A DNA stretch of 64,000 nucleotides from a virus. Below are positions 26,321 to 35,464 of the stretch, piece by piece. Below the pieces are notes generated by a model. The model ran no database searches, was not told where the DNA came from, and saw nothing but the letters and a program-made list of their open reading frames with translations. Position numbers and translations under genes: made by a program. The stretch's first letter is position 1. Every line of letters starts with the position of its first letter. The stretch covers positions 31,516 through 95,515 of the IMG/VR virus record IMGVR_UViG_3300049491_000850; one strand, given 5' to 3'.

Positions 26321-26325
26321 ATGGA

Positions 26326-29250
26326 ATGGGAAACATTAGAACAAATCCGCAGTACGAACAAATAAGAACGTTTTTAGAGACTAGAAACCTCTTTACGCCT
26401 GAGAATCCGTATGAACTCAACAGTCCAAAACTGGTTAGAGCAATCAATAGCATAGTTGGATTAGTTCCCGGAAAATCTTTTGACCTTAGCAATACTGTTA
26501 TCGGTCGATTGATGGGGCCTAACACTCCAATCGCAGCCATTGGACTTCAACAATACAGTAAGCATCTTGCTCAAAGTGTTGTTAGTAACGTCATGTCCGA
26601 TTCAATCCCATCGGTGAACTTTACAAATCTTTTTGATGGTGATCCAACAACAAGATTACTTACAAAGAAAGAAGATTATCGTATCACGAGAGATGAAACT
26701 AAAACTTCTATCGGAAGACTTCTTGAAGACATTACAAATCAACAACCAAAACTATCATCAACTATTTTTACTGGTCGTGGTAGTTTAGCACCATTCGATA
26801 AATTTCCAAATCAGTTTGATTACATCCGTAACACAGGTAAGGGACAATTAAATCAGTACTACGCAAGTATTGATAAAAACTTATATATTCAATCAAGCGA
26901 AGATTTTCTTCAAGTAGCAGAAAATCAAGGCTACAAAATAAATAAAGTAACAAAGGCATTATTAAATAAATCATACTTCCCAACAAACGATCCTGCAAAC
27001 TTTCCAGATGGACAAGCAGCTTCTGATGACGTTCGTTCTGAGATGGTTTTATTTAGAGAAGATAATCCAGCACAAAGTGTTTCTGAATATGCTAGTGCTG
27101 CTGTTACTGATGCAATGGGTAGAACGAAAAAATCGTTAACACCTAATCTTGCACAGAACTTACCGAATCAAGAACGTGCTGATGATTTTGAATTCGATGA
27201 AAATAGTTTCGGATTCACAGATGATATTGATAATCAAATTGTGTGGGGTCGTGACACAGAACTTCAATCGAAGTATGGTGTGAGATCAGGAGCACTTCTT
27301 TATACTAAAGGTTTGTTACAAGCAAGAGGTTCGAGAGGTTACTTCGATCAAACAAAGAAAAAATTCACTGATCCAAAAGGTCAGTTAATGTATAACGGTT
27401 CACCGTTGACCAGAGAACTTGATGGAACTGTAAACAGAAACAGACAAAGTACAATTCTTGATCCATACGATAGATATGCGAAAGCAATTAGATTTACTGG
27501 TAATTCATTTTATGATGCACCAGCAGAATCTGTCATCAACAGAGCAGTAATACCTAAGTTCCATCCAATCATCGATACGAGTAGTAAGGTTAACAATAGA
27601 AATCTTATGTTCAGTATTGAAAACCTTGCATACATTTTGAATGATAAAGGTTATCTTGGTGATTCACTTGGAACAAAAGTTCCTGAAAGTGAAGTTGGTT
27701 ATAACAAAGGTAGATTAATGTGGTTTGCTCCTTACGATGTTGAAGTAAGTGAAACTGCTGCTGCAAAATATGAATCAACACAATTTATTGGACGTAGTGA
27801 ACCAGTATACTCTTACCAGTCTTCTGAAAGAAGTGCACGTCTTAGTTTTAAATTGATTATTGACTATCCACCACAAGTTGATGGAAAATCACATGGTGAC
27901 AACGCCAAGTTCTTTGCGTTCGGTGGTAAGTTCAATGAGAATGCATTGAAGAACGTTGATATTGATAAAGAAGTAGCTTCGTTATCCGAACTGGAAACCA
28001 GACTGGCTTCAATTCAACCAACAGAAACATTATTGCCACCTGATAATTTACAGGCTGGTGATAAAGCGATATTCTTTTTCCATAACGATGGACGAAGTGT
28101 AGAACAAGACATTACTCTTGGCTATGAAGATGGTATTGATAACCCCGGAGAAGAAAATGATGATTCATTGAATGCACCTTTCGTTGCTGCGGTTAATACT
28201 ATTGTTACTCAAATTTTAACACCTGAGACTTACAAGTATTACAACATAAGTTTTCTTGGTCGTGCTAGTAGACTTTACTACAATGAGGCAAAAGAAAAGG
28301 GTTACAACAAACAATTAGGTTTGGATAGAGCAAGTAGTTTATTGAAGTATGTGGAAACTAAATTTGTTGCTGCAAATAAAGGATTGACTTTTGCAAAAGC
28401 AGGAATCAAGACTAACATTGCAACGATTGGTTCTGACAGTGGTTCAACAGAAGGTAAACTCGAAAAAAATATTTCATTGCTTAAAGTAAAGCAGGAAAGA
28501 AATGCCGTTGTTAGATTAACACCGAACGGAACACTTGAAAAGAAGACCGTAGCATTAACTCCTAGCCAACTTCAAGATAAAGCAACATTAGAACAACAGA
28601 TTCACGATAAGAAGGATTTAATTGCGATAGCAACAAAAGCACAATCCAACGAACGTATCTTCACCGAGAGAAATATCGGTGATAGAGCATTCAGAGGATT
28701 TGAAGCAATGAAGAAGATTACGTTATCTCCTGTATTCCACTCACAGACACCGGAAGACTTCCATAGAAGATTAACGTTCTTGCATCAGTGCACAAGACAA
28801 GGTAATGCCGTGGTCAATAAAGCAACAGAAGAAACTGGCGTATCGGTTCCAAGAAACTCCGTGTTCGGTAGACCACCAATCTGCGTATTACGTTTAGGTG
28901 ATATGTATCACAGTAAGGTAGTTATTGAAACCGTTGACTTTGATTTCACTGAATCGATTTGGGATGTGAATCCAGAAGGTATGGGTATGCAGTTCATGAT
29001 TGCCAACATTGATATTTCAATGAAGATCATCGGTGGTCAATCACTCAAAGGTGCTATCGATGTTATCCAGAACGCAGAATCGTTCAACTACTATGCAAAT
29101 TCAACTTACTATGGTGATGGTGTTTACAAGTCAGCGAGAAAAGTAGAAGACGCACAAGTCCAAGGTGACAAGACCTTGATAAACGCTAAACAGCAAGCAC
29201 GTTTCGGTAAGAACACGGATGGCGATTCTGGTGCTTACGTTCCACTTTAA
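26326..29250 (+). CDS. Large baseplate protein with OmpA-like and tube-initiator-like regions, 974 aa
   Basis: The C-terminal part (about 845-915: GRPPICVLRLGDMYHSKVVI, ESIWDVNPEGMGMQF, ANIDISMKIIGG) has the G-RPP-x-V ... G-x-x-Y ... WD-x-x-PEG pattern of tube-initiator-type baseplate proteins (T4 gp48/gp54 class, by general resemblance). Residues about 578-727 resemble an OmpA-like peptidoglycan-binding domain: KAIFFFHNDGRSV, NISFLGRAS, LGLDRASSLLKYVE, IGSDSGS and a closing RNAVVRL. The first 450 residues are unrecognised. It lies between the tape measure and gp53/LysM-like genes, as expected of a baseplate-tube junction component. A start at ATG 26321 is in another frame and was rejected. 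Confidence 0.7.
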   Translation: MGNIRTNPQYEQIRTFLETRNLFTPENPYELNSPKLVRAINSIVGLVPGKSFDLSNTVIGRLMGPNTPIAAIGLQQYSKHLAQSVVSNVMSDSIPSVNFTNLFDGDPTTRLLTKKEDYRITRDETKTSIGRLLEDITNQQPKLSSTIFTGRGSLAPFDKFPNQFDYIRNTGKGQLNQYYASIDKNLYIQSSEDFLQVAENQGYKINKVTKALLNKSYFPTNDPANFPDGQAASDDVRSEMVLFREDNPAQSVSEYASAAVTDAMGRTKKSLTPNLAQNLPNQERADDFEFDENSFGFTDDIDNQIVWGRDTELQSKYGVRSGALLYTKGLLQARGSRGYFDQTKKKFTDPKGQLMYNGSPLTRELDGTVNRNRQSTILDPYDRYAKAIRFTGNSFYDAPAESVINRAVIPKFHPIIDTSSKVNNRNLMFSIENLAYILNDKGYLGDSLGTKVPESEVGYNKGRLMWFAPYDVEVSETAAAKYESTQFIGRSEPVYSYQSSERSARLSFKLIIDYPPQVDGKSHGDNAKFFAFGGKFNENALKNVDIDKEVASLSELETRLASIQPTETLLPPDNLQAGDKAIFFFHNDGRSVEQDITLGYEDGIDNPGEENDDSLNAPFVAAVNTIVTQILTPETYKYYNISFLGRASRLYYNEAKEKGYNKQLGLDRASSLLKYVETKFVAANKGLTFAKAGIKTNIATIGSDSGSTEGKLEKNISLLKVKQERNAVVRLTPNGTLEKKTVALTPSQLQDKATLEQQIHDKKDLIAIATKAQSNERIFTERNIGDRAFRGFEAMKKITLSPVFHSQTPEDFHRRLTFLHQCTRQGNAVVNKATEETGVSVPRNSVFGRPPICVLRLGDMYHSKVVIETVDFDFTESIWDVNPEGMGMQFMIANIDISMKIIGGQSLKGAIDVIQNAESFNYYANSTYYGDGVYKSARKVEDAQVQGDKTLINAKQQARFGKNTDGDSGAYVPL

Positions 29251-29262
29251 AAGATTTGAATT

Positions 29263-29577
29263 ATGGCAAGACAAGATTACGATAGATACGAGATTATGAA
29301 GAACACGGACGGGACAATCGACTGGTTGCCGTTCGTTAAAATTTCTGACAGTCCTTCCGACCTTAGTGAGGTATGGGTTTTGGGTCGTAGTAGATTGGAT
29401 AAGTTAGCGTTACGTTATTACAACAATCCTTTTTACGATTTTTTCATCCTTTACGCCAATCCGCAATATGCTGACCAGTTCGACATCCCGGACGGGGCAT
29501 TGATCAGAATTCCATTTCCAATAGATCGTGTCAAAATGGAATACGAAACTTTTTTGAGAAATTTTAAGGAAAGTTAA
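29263..29577 (+). CDS. LysM-like baseplate protein (gp53-like), 104 aa
   Basis: Residues about 40-92 match the LysM/gp53 pattern: LGRSRLDKLALRYYNNPFYD, then ILYANPQYADQFDIPDGALI and IPFP. In T4 gp53 and related injection machines this fold joins the baseplate wedge to the hub. It is shorter than T4 gp53 (196 aa), keeping mainly the core. It follows the 974-aa baseplate gene by 12 bases and is the last gene before the sugar cassette. Confidence 0.75.
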   Translation: MARQDYDRYEIMKNTDGTIDWLPFVKISDSPSDLSEVWVLGRSRLDKLALRYYNNPFYDFFILYANPQYADQFDIPDGALIRIPFPIDRVKMEYETFLRNFKES

Positions 29578-29587
29578 GGTTTTTCGA

Positions 29588-29595
29588 TATATTTG
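29588..29595 (+). promoter_or_regulatory. Possible host-type -7 box at head of sugar cassette
   Basis: TATATTTG is a perfect TAnnTTTG box, but no TTG lies at the expected 19-21 base distance upstream. Transcription would begin about at the ATG at 29602. Confidence 0.3.
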
Positions 29596-29601
29596 CTTTA
29601 T

Positions 29602-30312
29602 ATGAAAAATTTATCGGTCGTTTTCAGCAGTCATTTCACTGATGCTGAAAATGAAAAATTTATAGCCCATCTTAAAGCAACGGCAGGTGTTAACATTCAT
29701 GTTGAATGCGTGAAGAATATGAATGAGTATTCTTTACCACAGGCATATAACCTTGCGTGGAAGAAATTGGATGACTTAGGTAGAGGGCAAGACATTATTG
29801 TTTTTTGTCACAACGATTTAACAATTCGTACAGAGAATTGGGGTAAGAAATTACTCGGATTGTTTAAGACGTTTTCTGATTATGATATTCTTGGAATTGC
29901 AGGAACAACTGAACTAAACGCACACGGTTGCTGGTGGTTAGATAATGGTGGGAAAGAAATGAACCGTACCAAGATGTTCGGTCGTGTTTGGCACACAAAT
30001 GGAATCCGGGAATGGGAGAGTGTTTACTCTGAAAATATTCATGGTGTACAACCAGTAGTAATTGTCGATGGATTATTCATTGCCGTAAATGGTGAGACTG
30101 TAGTTAAGCGTTTCAACGAAGACTTCAAAGGGTTTCACTTCTACGATATTACATTTAGTTTCGACAACTATATTGAAGGATGTAACATTGGCGTTATTGA
30201 CAAAATTTCAGTGCTTCACCAATCTGTTGGTCAAACAAACCAAAGTTGGGAATTGAACAGACAGCAATTCGCATCAACTTATGCCGAAGAATTGCCTGTT
30301 CAACATGATTAA
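29602..30312 (+). CDS. Glycosyltransferase, GT-A-like, 236 aa
   Basis: Begins MKNLSVVFSSHFTDAENE, with IIVFCHNDLTIRTENWGKKL (about 76-95), where HND occupies the DxD position of GT-A enzymes, then ILGIAGTTEL and the acceptor-side VVIVDGLFIAVNGE. It resembles a GT2-related phage and bacterial family that uses an H-x-D pair. The ATG at 29602 is chosen over an upstream TTG. First gene of a ten-kilobase sugar cassette; it overlaps the next gene by eight bases. Confidence 0.7.
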   Translation: MKNLSVVFSSHFTDAENEKFIAHLKATAGVNIHVECVKNMNEYSLPQAYNLAWKKLDDLGRGQDIIVFCHNDLTIRTENWGKKLLGLFKTFSDYDILGIAGTTELNAHGCWWLDNGGKEMNRTKMFGRVWHTNGIREWESVYSENIHGVQPVVIVDGLFIAVNGETVVKRFNEDFKGFHFYDITFSFDNYIEGCNIGVIDKISVLHQSVGQTNQSWELNRQQFASTYAEELPVQHD

Positions 30313-30958
30313 CATTGACAAACTACATGAAGACTTTGACGATACATTACCGATCTCGGTGATTGTACCTATGAGTGATAAGAGAAGCCATTTTTTTAAC
30401 AATATGGTTTATCCACTTCTTGAAGCAAATAGACCTGCTGAGATTATTGTAAACAATAATTTTGGTGGTGCACCAAAAAAGAGAAATGAAGGATTTGAGA
30501 AATCAACCCAACCGTTTCTCTTTTTCTGTGATGACGACATCCTTCTTCCGAAGAATTATCTTGAAAGACTATACAAGTTATTACTTGCCAATCCTAATAA
30601 AGCATATGCTTACACCGGGTATCATGGTATCGTAATGCATCCGAACAGTCATCCAATGAGAGGAAATTTTAATATTCCATCAATTCCTTTCAATGGCGAT
30701 AACTTGAGACACGGAAATTATATTTCAACCATGTCTCTTGTTCGTAGAGACTTGTTTCCAAAATTTGATGAATCTTTGAAAAGATTACAAGATTGGGATG
30801 TTTGGTTAACAATGCTTGGGAATGGTCATGAAGGGATTTTGTTGGAAGGTGCGGAAAATATGTTTTATGCGTATTACTTAGATGAAGGAATTACATCAAA
30901 CGGAAATAATGAACGTGAAGCATTGATGGCAGTTGCACAAAAACATAAATTGTACTAA
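30305..30958 (+). CDS. Glycosyltransferase, GT2 family, 217 aa
   Basis: GT-A start strand LPISVIVPMSDKRSHFFNNM, then GAPKKRNEGFEKS (the A-R-N-x-G-type loop) and FLFFCDDDILLPKNYLERL with the DxD motif, then LQDWDVWLTML as the catalytic ED/WD-type motif. The start at 30305 is preferred; an upstream ATG at 30281 would add eight residues inside the previous gene. Its stop overlaps the next start (TAATG). Acceptor unknown. Confidence 0.85.
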   Translation: MINIDKLHEDFDDTLPISVIVPMSDKRSHFFNNMVYPLLEANRPAEIIVNNNFGGAPKKRNEGFEKSTQPFLFFCDDDILLPKNYLERLYKLLLANPNKAYAYTGYHGIVMHPNSHPMRGNFNIPSIPFNGDNLRHGNYISTMSLVRRDLFPKFDESLKRLQDWDVWLTMLGNGHEGILLEGAENMFYAYYLDEGITSNGNNEREALMAVAQKHKLY

Positions 30959-32100
30959 TGAAACGAGAAAAAACCAACATCAAGAAGATAATAAAGGCAA
31001 AAATAAATCTAAGTGAAAAGAAAAGCACTGGAAAACCGATATTAACTCAAAAGAGACCGCAGGTAATTACTGCGCGAGAAAGAATTATGGAAGAGTACAG
31101 AGAGACCCCAATCAAAAAACACAGTAAACAAGATACTGCATATCACCTTGGAAGTCCAAATGTGAATAATACTGATGAAAATGGTAAACCGATACCATTA
31201 AAAAGTTATAGTAAGCAAGAAACTGCTTATGCACTGAGTAATCCAAATTCCAAAAAGCCAGAACCAATTGCACAAATACCGAAAATAAAGAAACCACATG
31301 TAGACATTCCTGTTGTGTTAAAAGATTATGGCACTTACGTTAAAAAAGAAGATGTTGAAGTTGATTTGGTAATTTGTGTTTGTTCTGTTGAAAGATATGA
31401 TAAGGTTAAAAGACTTTTAGATCAGATTTATAGCCAAGAAACCAAGTACACTTTTCAATTTAATTTAATGGATGATGGTTCTTTTGATGAAAGATATAAA
31501 GAATTACCACAATTGTTTCCGAAACTTAATTATATAAGAAATGTAGTAAACGGTGGAAAAATGAATTACTGGCGAACAGTCAACAGACTATGGAGTATCG
31601 CTAGTAAAAAGAATTCACATGCATTTATGCAAATTGATGATGACTTCATACTATGTGAAAATTTCATTGACAGAGCAATGGATGAATTCTTCAAGAAGAA
31701 AGAAGAGAACAATCAATTCATGGTATTCACTTATCATGTTTATGGATATGATCGCAATAAACCACCTGCTGATTGGTGGTATAATGGTGTATCAATAGCA
31801 ATTGACGGAGGAACAATATTCGATAGTCGATTTGCAAGTCTTTGGAATTTCAATGTCAACATTGGAGAGAGATATATTGCAGAACATACAAGTACTTTTG
31901 TTTGGGACACTATTGTTCAATACATAAGAGATTTTGGTGTTCGTGTTTATCGTTTCCCAAAGTCACTAGCATGGCATGATGGTAATTTTGATTCGAAACT
32001 ACATTTCGAGACAAGAAAAATAAAGAAATCGTATACGAAGAATTTTATCGATGGCGATGATAAGTATGACCTTGATAAAGAATTTAATGAAGTCGCATGA
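30958..32100 (+). CDS. Glycosyltransferase, GT2 family, with basic repeat-bearing N-terminus, 380 aa
   Basis: Residues about 132-350 are a GT-A domain: VDLVICVCSVERYDKVKRLL, LMDDGS, and the DxD motif in FMQIDDDFILCENF. The first ~125 residues are basic and contain two copies of SKQ(D/E)TAYxLxxPN (residues 56-68 and 85-97), perhaps a targeting or docking tail. It overlaps the next gene by four bases (ATGA). The tail has no match I know. Confidence 0.82.
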   Translation: MKREKTNIKKIIKAKINLSEKKSTGKPILTQKRPQVITARERIMEEYRETPIKKHSKQDTAYHLGSPNVNNTDENGKPIPLKSYSKQETAYALSNPNSKKPEPIAQIPKIKKPHVDIPVVLKDYGTYVKKEDVEVDLVICVCSVERYDKVKRLLDQIYSQETKYTFQFNLMDDGSFDERYKELPQLFPKLNYIRNVVNGGKMNYWRTVNRLWSIASKKNSHAFMQIDDDFILCENFIDRAMDEFFKKKEENNQFMVFTYHVYGYDRNKPPADWWYNGVSIAIDGGTIFDSRFASLWNFNVNIGERYIAEHTSTFVWDTIVQYIRDFGVRVYRFPKSLAWHDGNFDSKLHFETRKIKKSYTKNFIDGDDKYDLDKEFNEVA

Positions 32101-32825
32101 GTATAAGTGTAATACTAAACGTATATAAGAGACCAGATAAATTGGAAGAACAGATTCGTGCAATAAAGGCACAATCAATTCCTATTAAAAGTGAAGATAT
32201 TCACGTTTGGTATAATAAAAGTGATGTCCCACAGGTCTTACCACAAGATAAGGCAATTAAGACTTATCAAAGTAGTTGGAATACAAAGTTTCATGGAAGA
32301 TTTACAATTCCACTTCTTTGCAGAACGAAATACATCGCAATTTTTGATGATGATATTCTTCCATACAAAGATTGGTTGAAGAATTGTGTTGAATCAATTG
32401 AAAAGAAGGAAGGAATTTATGGGGCAAGTGGTGTTCTGCTTAATACACCACAGTCATATCGTAATCATGTGAAGTACGGTTGGAATGGCACTCATAGTGA
32501 CACAATCAATCAAGTCGATTTAGTAGGACATTGCTGGTTCTTCAAACAAGAATGGTCAAAATATTTATGGTACGAAGACCCTGCATCATGGGACAATGGT
32601 GAAGACATTATGTTTTCATACTTGGCACAGAAGTATGGTAAGATTGATACGTTCGTTCCTCCACATCCTGAAAGTAACAGGAATGTGTGGGGTTGTGTTC
32701 CAGAACATGGTGCATCGGTCGGTAGTGATAAAAATGCATCTTGGTTAATGGGGTCTCACCTTCCGTTAAGAGATTCAATTGTTGTTGAATGTATTAAAAG
32801 AGGTTGGAAAATAGTAAAATCATGA
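32097..32825 (+). CDS. Glycosyltransferase, GT2 family, 242 aa
   Basis: SISVILNVYKRPDKLEEQIR is a typical GT2 start. IAIFDDDILPYKDWLKNCV holds the DxD metal site, and DNGEDIMFSYLAQKYG provides the E-D catalytic pair near residue 165. Overlapping ATGA junctions on both sides place it in the middle of the cassette. Sugar donor and acceptor cannot be read from the sequence. Confidence 0.88.
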   Translation: MSISVILNVYKRPDKLEEQIRAIKAQSIPIKSEDIHVWYNKSDVPQVLPQDKAIKTYQSSWNTKFHGRFTIPLLCRTKYIAIFDDDILPYKDWLKNCVESIEKKEGIYGASGVLLNTPQSYRNHVKYGWNGTHSDTINQVDLVGHCWFFKQEWSKYLWYEDPASWDNGEDIMFSYLAQKYGKIDTFVPPHPESNRNVWGCVPEHGASVGSDKNASWLMGSHLPLRDSIVVECIKRGWKIVKS

Positions 32826-33460
32826 AGATAGTATTTTGTCATAATGTTTATAATCGATATGGTACTCTCTATAAAACGTTAGTCGTTGAAAAGAAGATGT
32901 ACCCTGAATCAGAATCAATCGTGGCATACAATGATGCAACACCTCCAATTGAAATGGAGAAACTTGCAAAATATGTTTTCTTTAAAGGAAAAACCCATAA
33001 GATTGGCTGTGCAAATGGATGTATAATTTCAATTCAGGAAGCGTTAAAGTTGAATCCAGATGTTATCGTGTTTTCCCATGATGATGTGTTTATTGAAGAT
33101 CAAAAAGTTTTTGATAAGCGTGTTGAAAGTATTGTGAAGGGTGAATACGATGTTATTTGCAGAATGCCGGGTAATGAATTGTATGGTGATAACTATTATC
33201 TGATGGAATGTTTTTTCATGTCAGGTAAAGCAGCAAAACAATGTTTCGGAAACTTATTGTTATATAGTAACGAGAATGAAATTGCAAAAGACCTTCGTGG
33301 TTCAATTTCACCGGAGGTATTTCTATATGACGCATTACAACATAATAATTTAAAAAAACTGATTATTGAGTATGAACATAAACTTGAGGGGTATAATGAA
33401 ACCCTACAAAGTTTAATGGGATTTCATCACCTCAATGCAGGTAAACGTGGATGGGTATGA
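32822..33460 (+). CDS. Glycosyltransferase-like protein, 212 aa
   Basis: MKIVFCHNVYNRYGTLYKTL at the start and VIVFSHDDVFIEDQKVFDKR (about 83-102), with HDD at the DxD position, resemble the GT-A family seen at 29602. The ATG at 32822 overlaps the upstream TGA (ATGA), so it is preferred over a start at 32804. The C-terminal half (PEVFLYDALQHNNLKKLII) is helical. Catalytic activity is likely but not certain, because the second catalytic motif is not clear. Confidence 0.65.
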   Translation: MKIVFCHNVYNRYGTLYKTLVVEKKMYPESESIVAYNDATPPIEMEKLAKYVFFKGKTHKIGCANGCIISIQEALKLNPDVIVFSHDDVFIEDQKVFDKRVESIVKGEYDVICRMPGNELYGDNYYLMECFFMSGKAAKQCFGNLLLYSNENEIAKDLRGSISPEVFLYDALQHNNLKKLIIEYEHKLEGYNETLQSLMGFHHLNAGKRGWV

Positions 33461-34095
33461 CACCAGAACAAGAAAAAGCCGATTTTATAAACACCTACTT
33501 CTCAAGTATGCAGAAATTATTTGGGATAACTATGGATGACTTCTTACAATACTATAGCGAAGCAAAGTATAGTGGTTATCCAGAAGAACCGGGTGGTTCC
33601 GCATGGAAGAGTGAGGGTAAATTTATTTACGTTATGATAAGACACGTAAAACCTAAGAATGTTCTTGAGATTGGTAACTATCTCGGAAGAGGAACAACTA
33701 ATCACATACTCCAAGCGATGGATATGAATGGTGAAGGTAAAGTAACTTTGCTTGATATTGTTGAAAGACTTGAATATTCAAAACTCCATACACAGAATTT
33801 TACAAGAGTTCTCGATGACTCGTTGAAGTTTTTGGATAAGCCTCTTGATTTCGACATGATCGTTCAGGATGGTAATCACGAGTATGAACATGTTAAGACC
33901 GAACTTGAATTGATGGAGAAACATGCACAGAATGATTTCTGGATGTGGGGTCATGATTATTTTACTGTTAGACCACCACAGTGTGAGATTGCAAGATCAT
34001 GGGCAGATGCCAAGGTAACTAAGTTCAATCAAAGAACAATGTTGAAAGACAGTATTAGTAATTGTGGGTTTATCGTATCAAAATTTGAGAAGTGA
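33457..34095 (+). CDS. Class I SAM-dependent methyltransferase-like protein, 212 aa
   Basis: VLEIGNYLGRGTTNHILQAM (about 70-89) is a SAM-binding motif I of the Methyltransf_24 type, followed by VTLLDIVE (acidic residue at the end of strand 2) and FDMIVQDGNHEYEHVKTELE, the D-G-x-H motif of that family. Members often methylate sugars or act on small molecules. The ATG at 33457 overlaps the upstream TGA; the ATG at 33451 is an alternative. The stop shares a base with the next start. Confidence 0.75.
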   Translation: MTPEQEKADFINTYFSSMQKLFGITMDDFLQYYSEAKYSGYPEEPGGSAWKSEGKFIYVMIRHVKPKNVLEIGNYLGRGTTNHILQAMDMNGEGKVTLLDIVERLEYSKLHTQNFTRVLDDSLKFLDKPLDFDMIVQDGNHEYEHVKTELELMEKHAQNDFWMWGHDYFTVRPPQCEIARSWADAKVTKFNQRTMLKDSISNCGFIVSKFEK

Positions 34096-34817
34096 TGAAA
34101 ACATTCAAAGGAGACTTCGACATGTTTGTCAACAAAATAAAAAATGATGAACATTTTGCATTATCACGATGGGGTGATGGAGAATTAATGATTCTCGAAA
34201 ATAAACCTATTGATTTATTACATAAAGGGGATGGTGAATTTAAGTATGATCCTAAAAGTACTGTTCATGTAATGGAGCGTGAGTCTTTATTGAATTCATA
34301 TAAGTACAAGCACAAGGATTATTATATTGGAGTTGCCTGTCAATGTTGTGTTGGAAAGGAAAAGTTTGAATACATGAAAAAACTTTCTGAACAACTGGAA
34401 GAGAATTTAACTTGGGCAAACATCTTCGTAAATTCAAACTATCAATATTTCTTATCGGAATTGTTGCCTGTGTTGAAGAATAAGAAAGTAATACTTGTTG
34501 CAAATGCTAAAAGCAAACCAGAGAATCTTCCTTTTAAGGTAGAAAAATTTTATCCCATCGGTGCGGATGCGTGGGTTAAGAGTAGTGCATTAATTCAACA
34601 ACTATTAATGGACATTGGTGAATTTAATATGAATGATTACGTATATCTCTTTGCAGCAGGGCCGCTGGCAAACGTGATGACATATGAATTTTGGAAATAC
34701 AATAAAAATAACACCTACATTGACATTGGGTCAACACTCGATAAGATGTTAGGATTAACGGTCACCAGAGGTTATCTTCAAGGTGCACCCACATTAAATA
34801 AAACGTGTATATGGTAA
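34095..34817 (+). CDS. Glycosyltransferase with GT-D-type fold (DUF1792-like), 240 aa
   Basis: FALSRWGDGELMILENKPID near residue 22 carries the R-W/F-G-D-G-E signature of the GT-D family, in which the DGE replaces the DxD motif. KKVILVANAKSKPENLPF and DYVYLFAAGPLANVMTYEFW fit the later nucleotide-binding strands. The ATG at 34095 overlaps the upstream TGA. It ends inside the next gene's start region. Confidence 0.75.
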   Translation: MKTFKGDFDMFVNKIKNDEHFALSRWGDGELMILENKPIDLLHKGDGEFKYDPKSTVHVMERESLLNSYKYKHKDYYIGVACQCCVGKEKFEYMKKLSEQLEENLTWANIFVNSNYQYFLSELLPVLKNKKVILVANAKSKPENLPFKVEKFYPIGADAWVKSSALIQQLLMDIGEFNMNDYVYLFAAGPLANVMTYEFWKYNKNNTYIDIGSTLDKMLGLTVTRGYLQGAPTLNKTCIW

Positions 34818-35458
34818 ATTTAGATAAATACAAAAACGATGGTTGGGGTCTTTCTCGTAAAGAATTTGAAATATTGGTTGAATACCTAAATGCAAAAAGA
34901 AATTTAGTATTTGGTGGTGTATTAAATGTTGTTGAATTCGGATCAGGAAGATCAACAGAATTTTTAATTGATGCGATGGAAGGTCTCGATTATAAGGTAA
35001 ACATTTTTTCTTTTGATGATTCGAAAGAATACGCTTTCAAAGGAACACATCCAAACTTACAGTTAAATATCGTTCCTCTGGTAGAGTGTACTGACGACAT
35101 CTTCAATAAAATGTTCAAAGAAAAGAAATACGATAGTAATTTAATGCCGTTGAAGCATACCCCACTTCATACTCGTCAGAAAAATACATTCTATAAGATT
35201 GAAGATTCTATGTTGCCCGAAAAAATTGATTTGATGATTGTGGACGGCCCTCATGGGAATGGACGTAGCCTTGCATTCTTACGTTGTTTTGATCGTTTAC
35301 GTTTTGGATCAATGATATTGATTGATGATGCATCACATTATCCATTTCATCATCATCTTGGATTATTAAGAAATAATCTTGTAATACACGAGCAACATCT
35401 CAAAGGAGATAAATGGGAAACCGGAGGTGACTTCGTTTTCACAAGTATTGTAGACTAA
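34811..35458 (+). CDS. SAM-dependent methyltransferase-like protein, 215 aa
   Basis: NVVEFGSGRSTEFLIDAM (about 38-55) is motif I of a Rossmann methyltransferase, and KIDLMIVDGPHGNGRSLAFL (about 138-157) matches the D-G-P-H motif of a family found in sugar and capsule clusters. The ATG at 34811 overlaps the upstream stop. A methyl acceptor on a glycan is plausible from context. Confidence 0.72.
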   Translation: MVNLDKYKNDGWGLSRKEFEILVEYLNAKRNLVFGGVLNVVEFGSGRSTEFLIDAMEGLDYKVNIFSFDDSKEYAFKGTHPNLQLNIVPLVECTDDIFNKMFKEKKYDSNLMPLKHTPLHTRQKNTFYKIEDSMLPEKIDLMIVDGPHGNGRSLAFLRCFDRLRFGSMILIDDASHYPFHHHLGLLRNNLVIHEQHLKGDKWETGGDFVFTSIVD

Positions 35459-35464
35459 AAAATT

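Larger units (their letters stand above)
25882..26325 (+). other. 444-base non-coding stretch with strong RNA structure potential
   Basis: No credible gene. AGTACATAAGA (25947-25957) is perfectly complementary to TCTTATGTACT (25991-26001), and the flanking ATCAATA/TATTGAT pair can extend that stem with an internal loop. A second hairpin is CTTTAC/GTAAAG near 26044-26067. A third uses GGCAACT and AGTTGCC around a GTG/CAC pair (about 26132-26164), followed by TTTTATAC. TTATCGCTATT (26096-26106) pairs with AATAGCGATAA (26223-26233), closing the third hairpin in a larger domain. Two TATTTAT boxes lie inside (26093, 26313). Confidence 0.5.
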
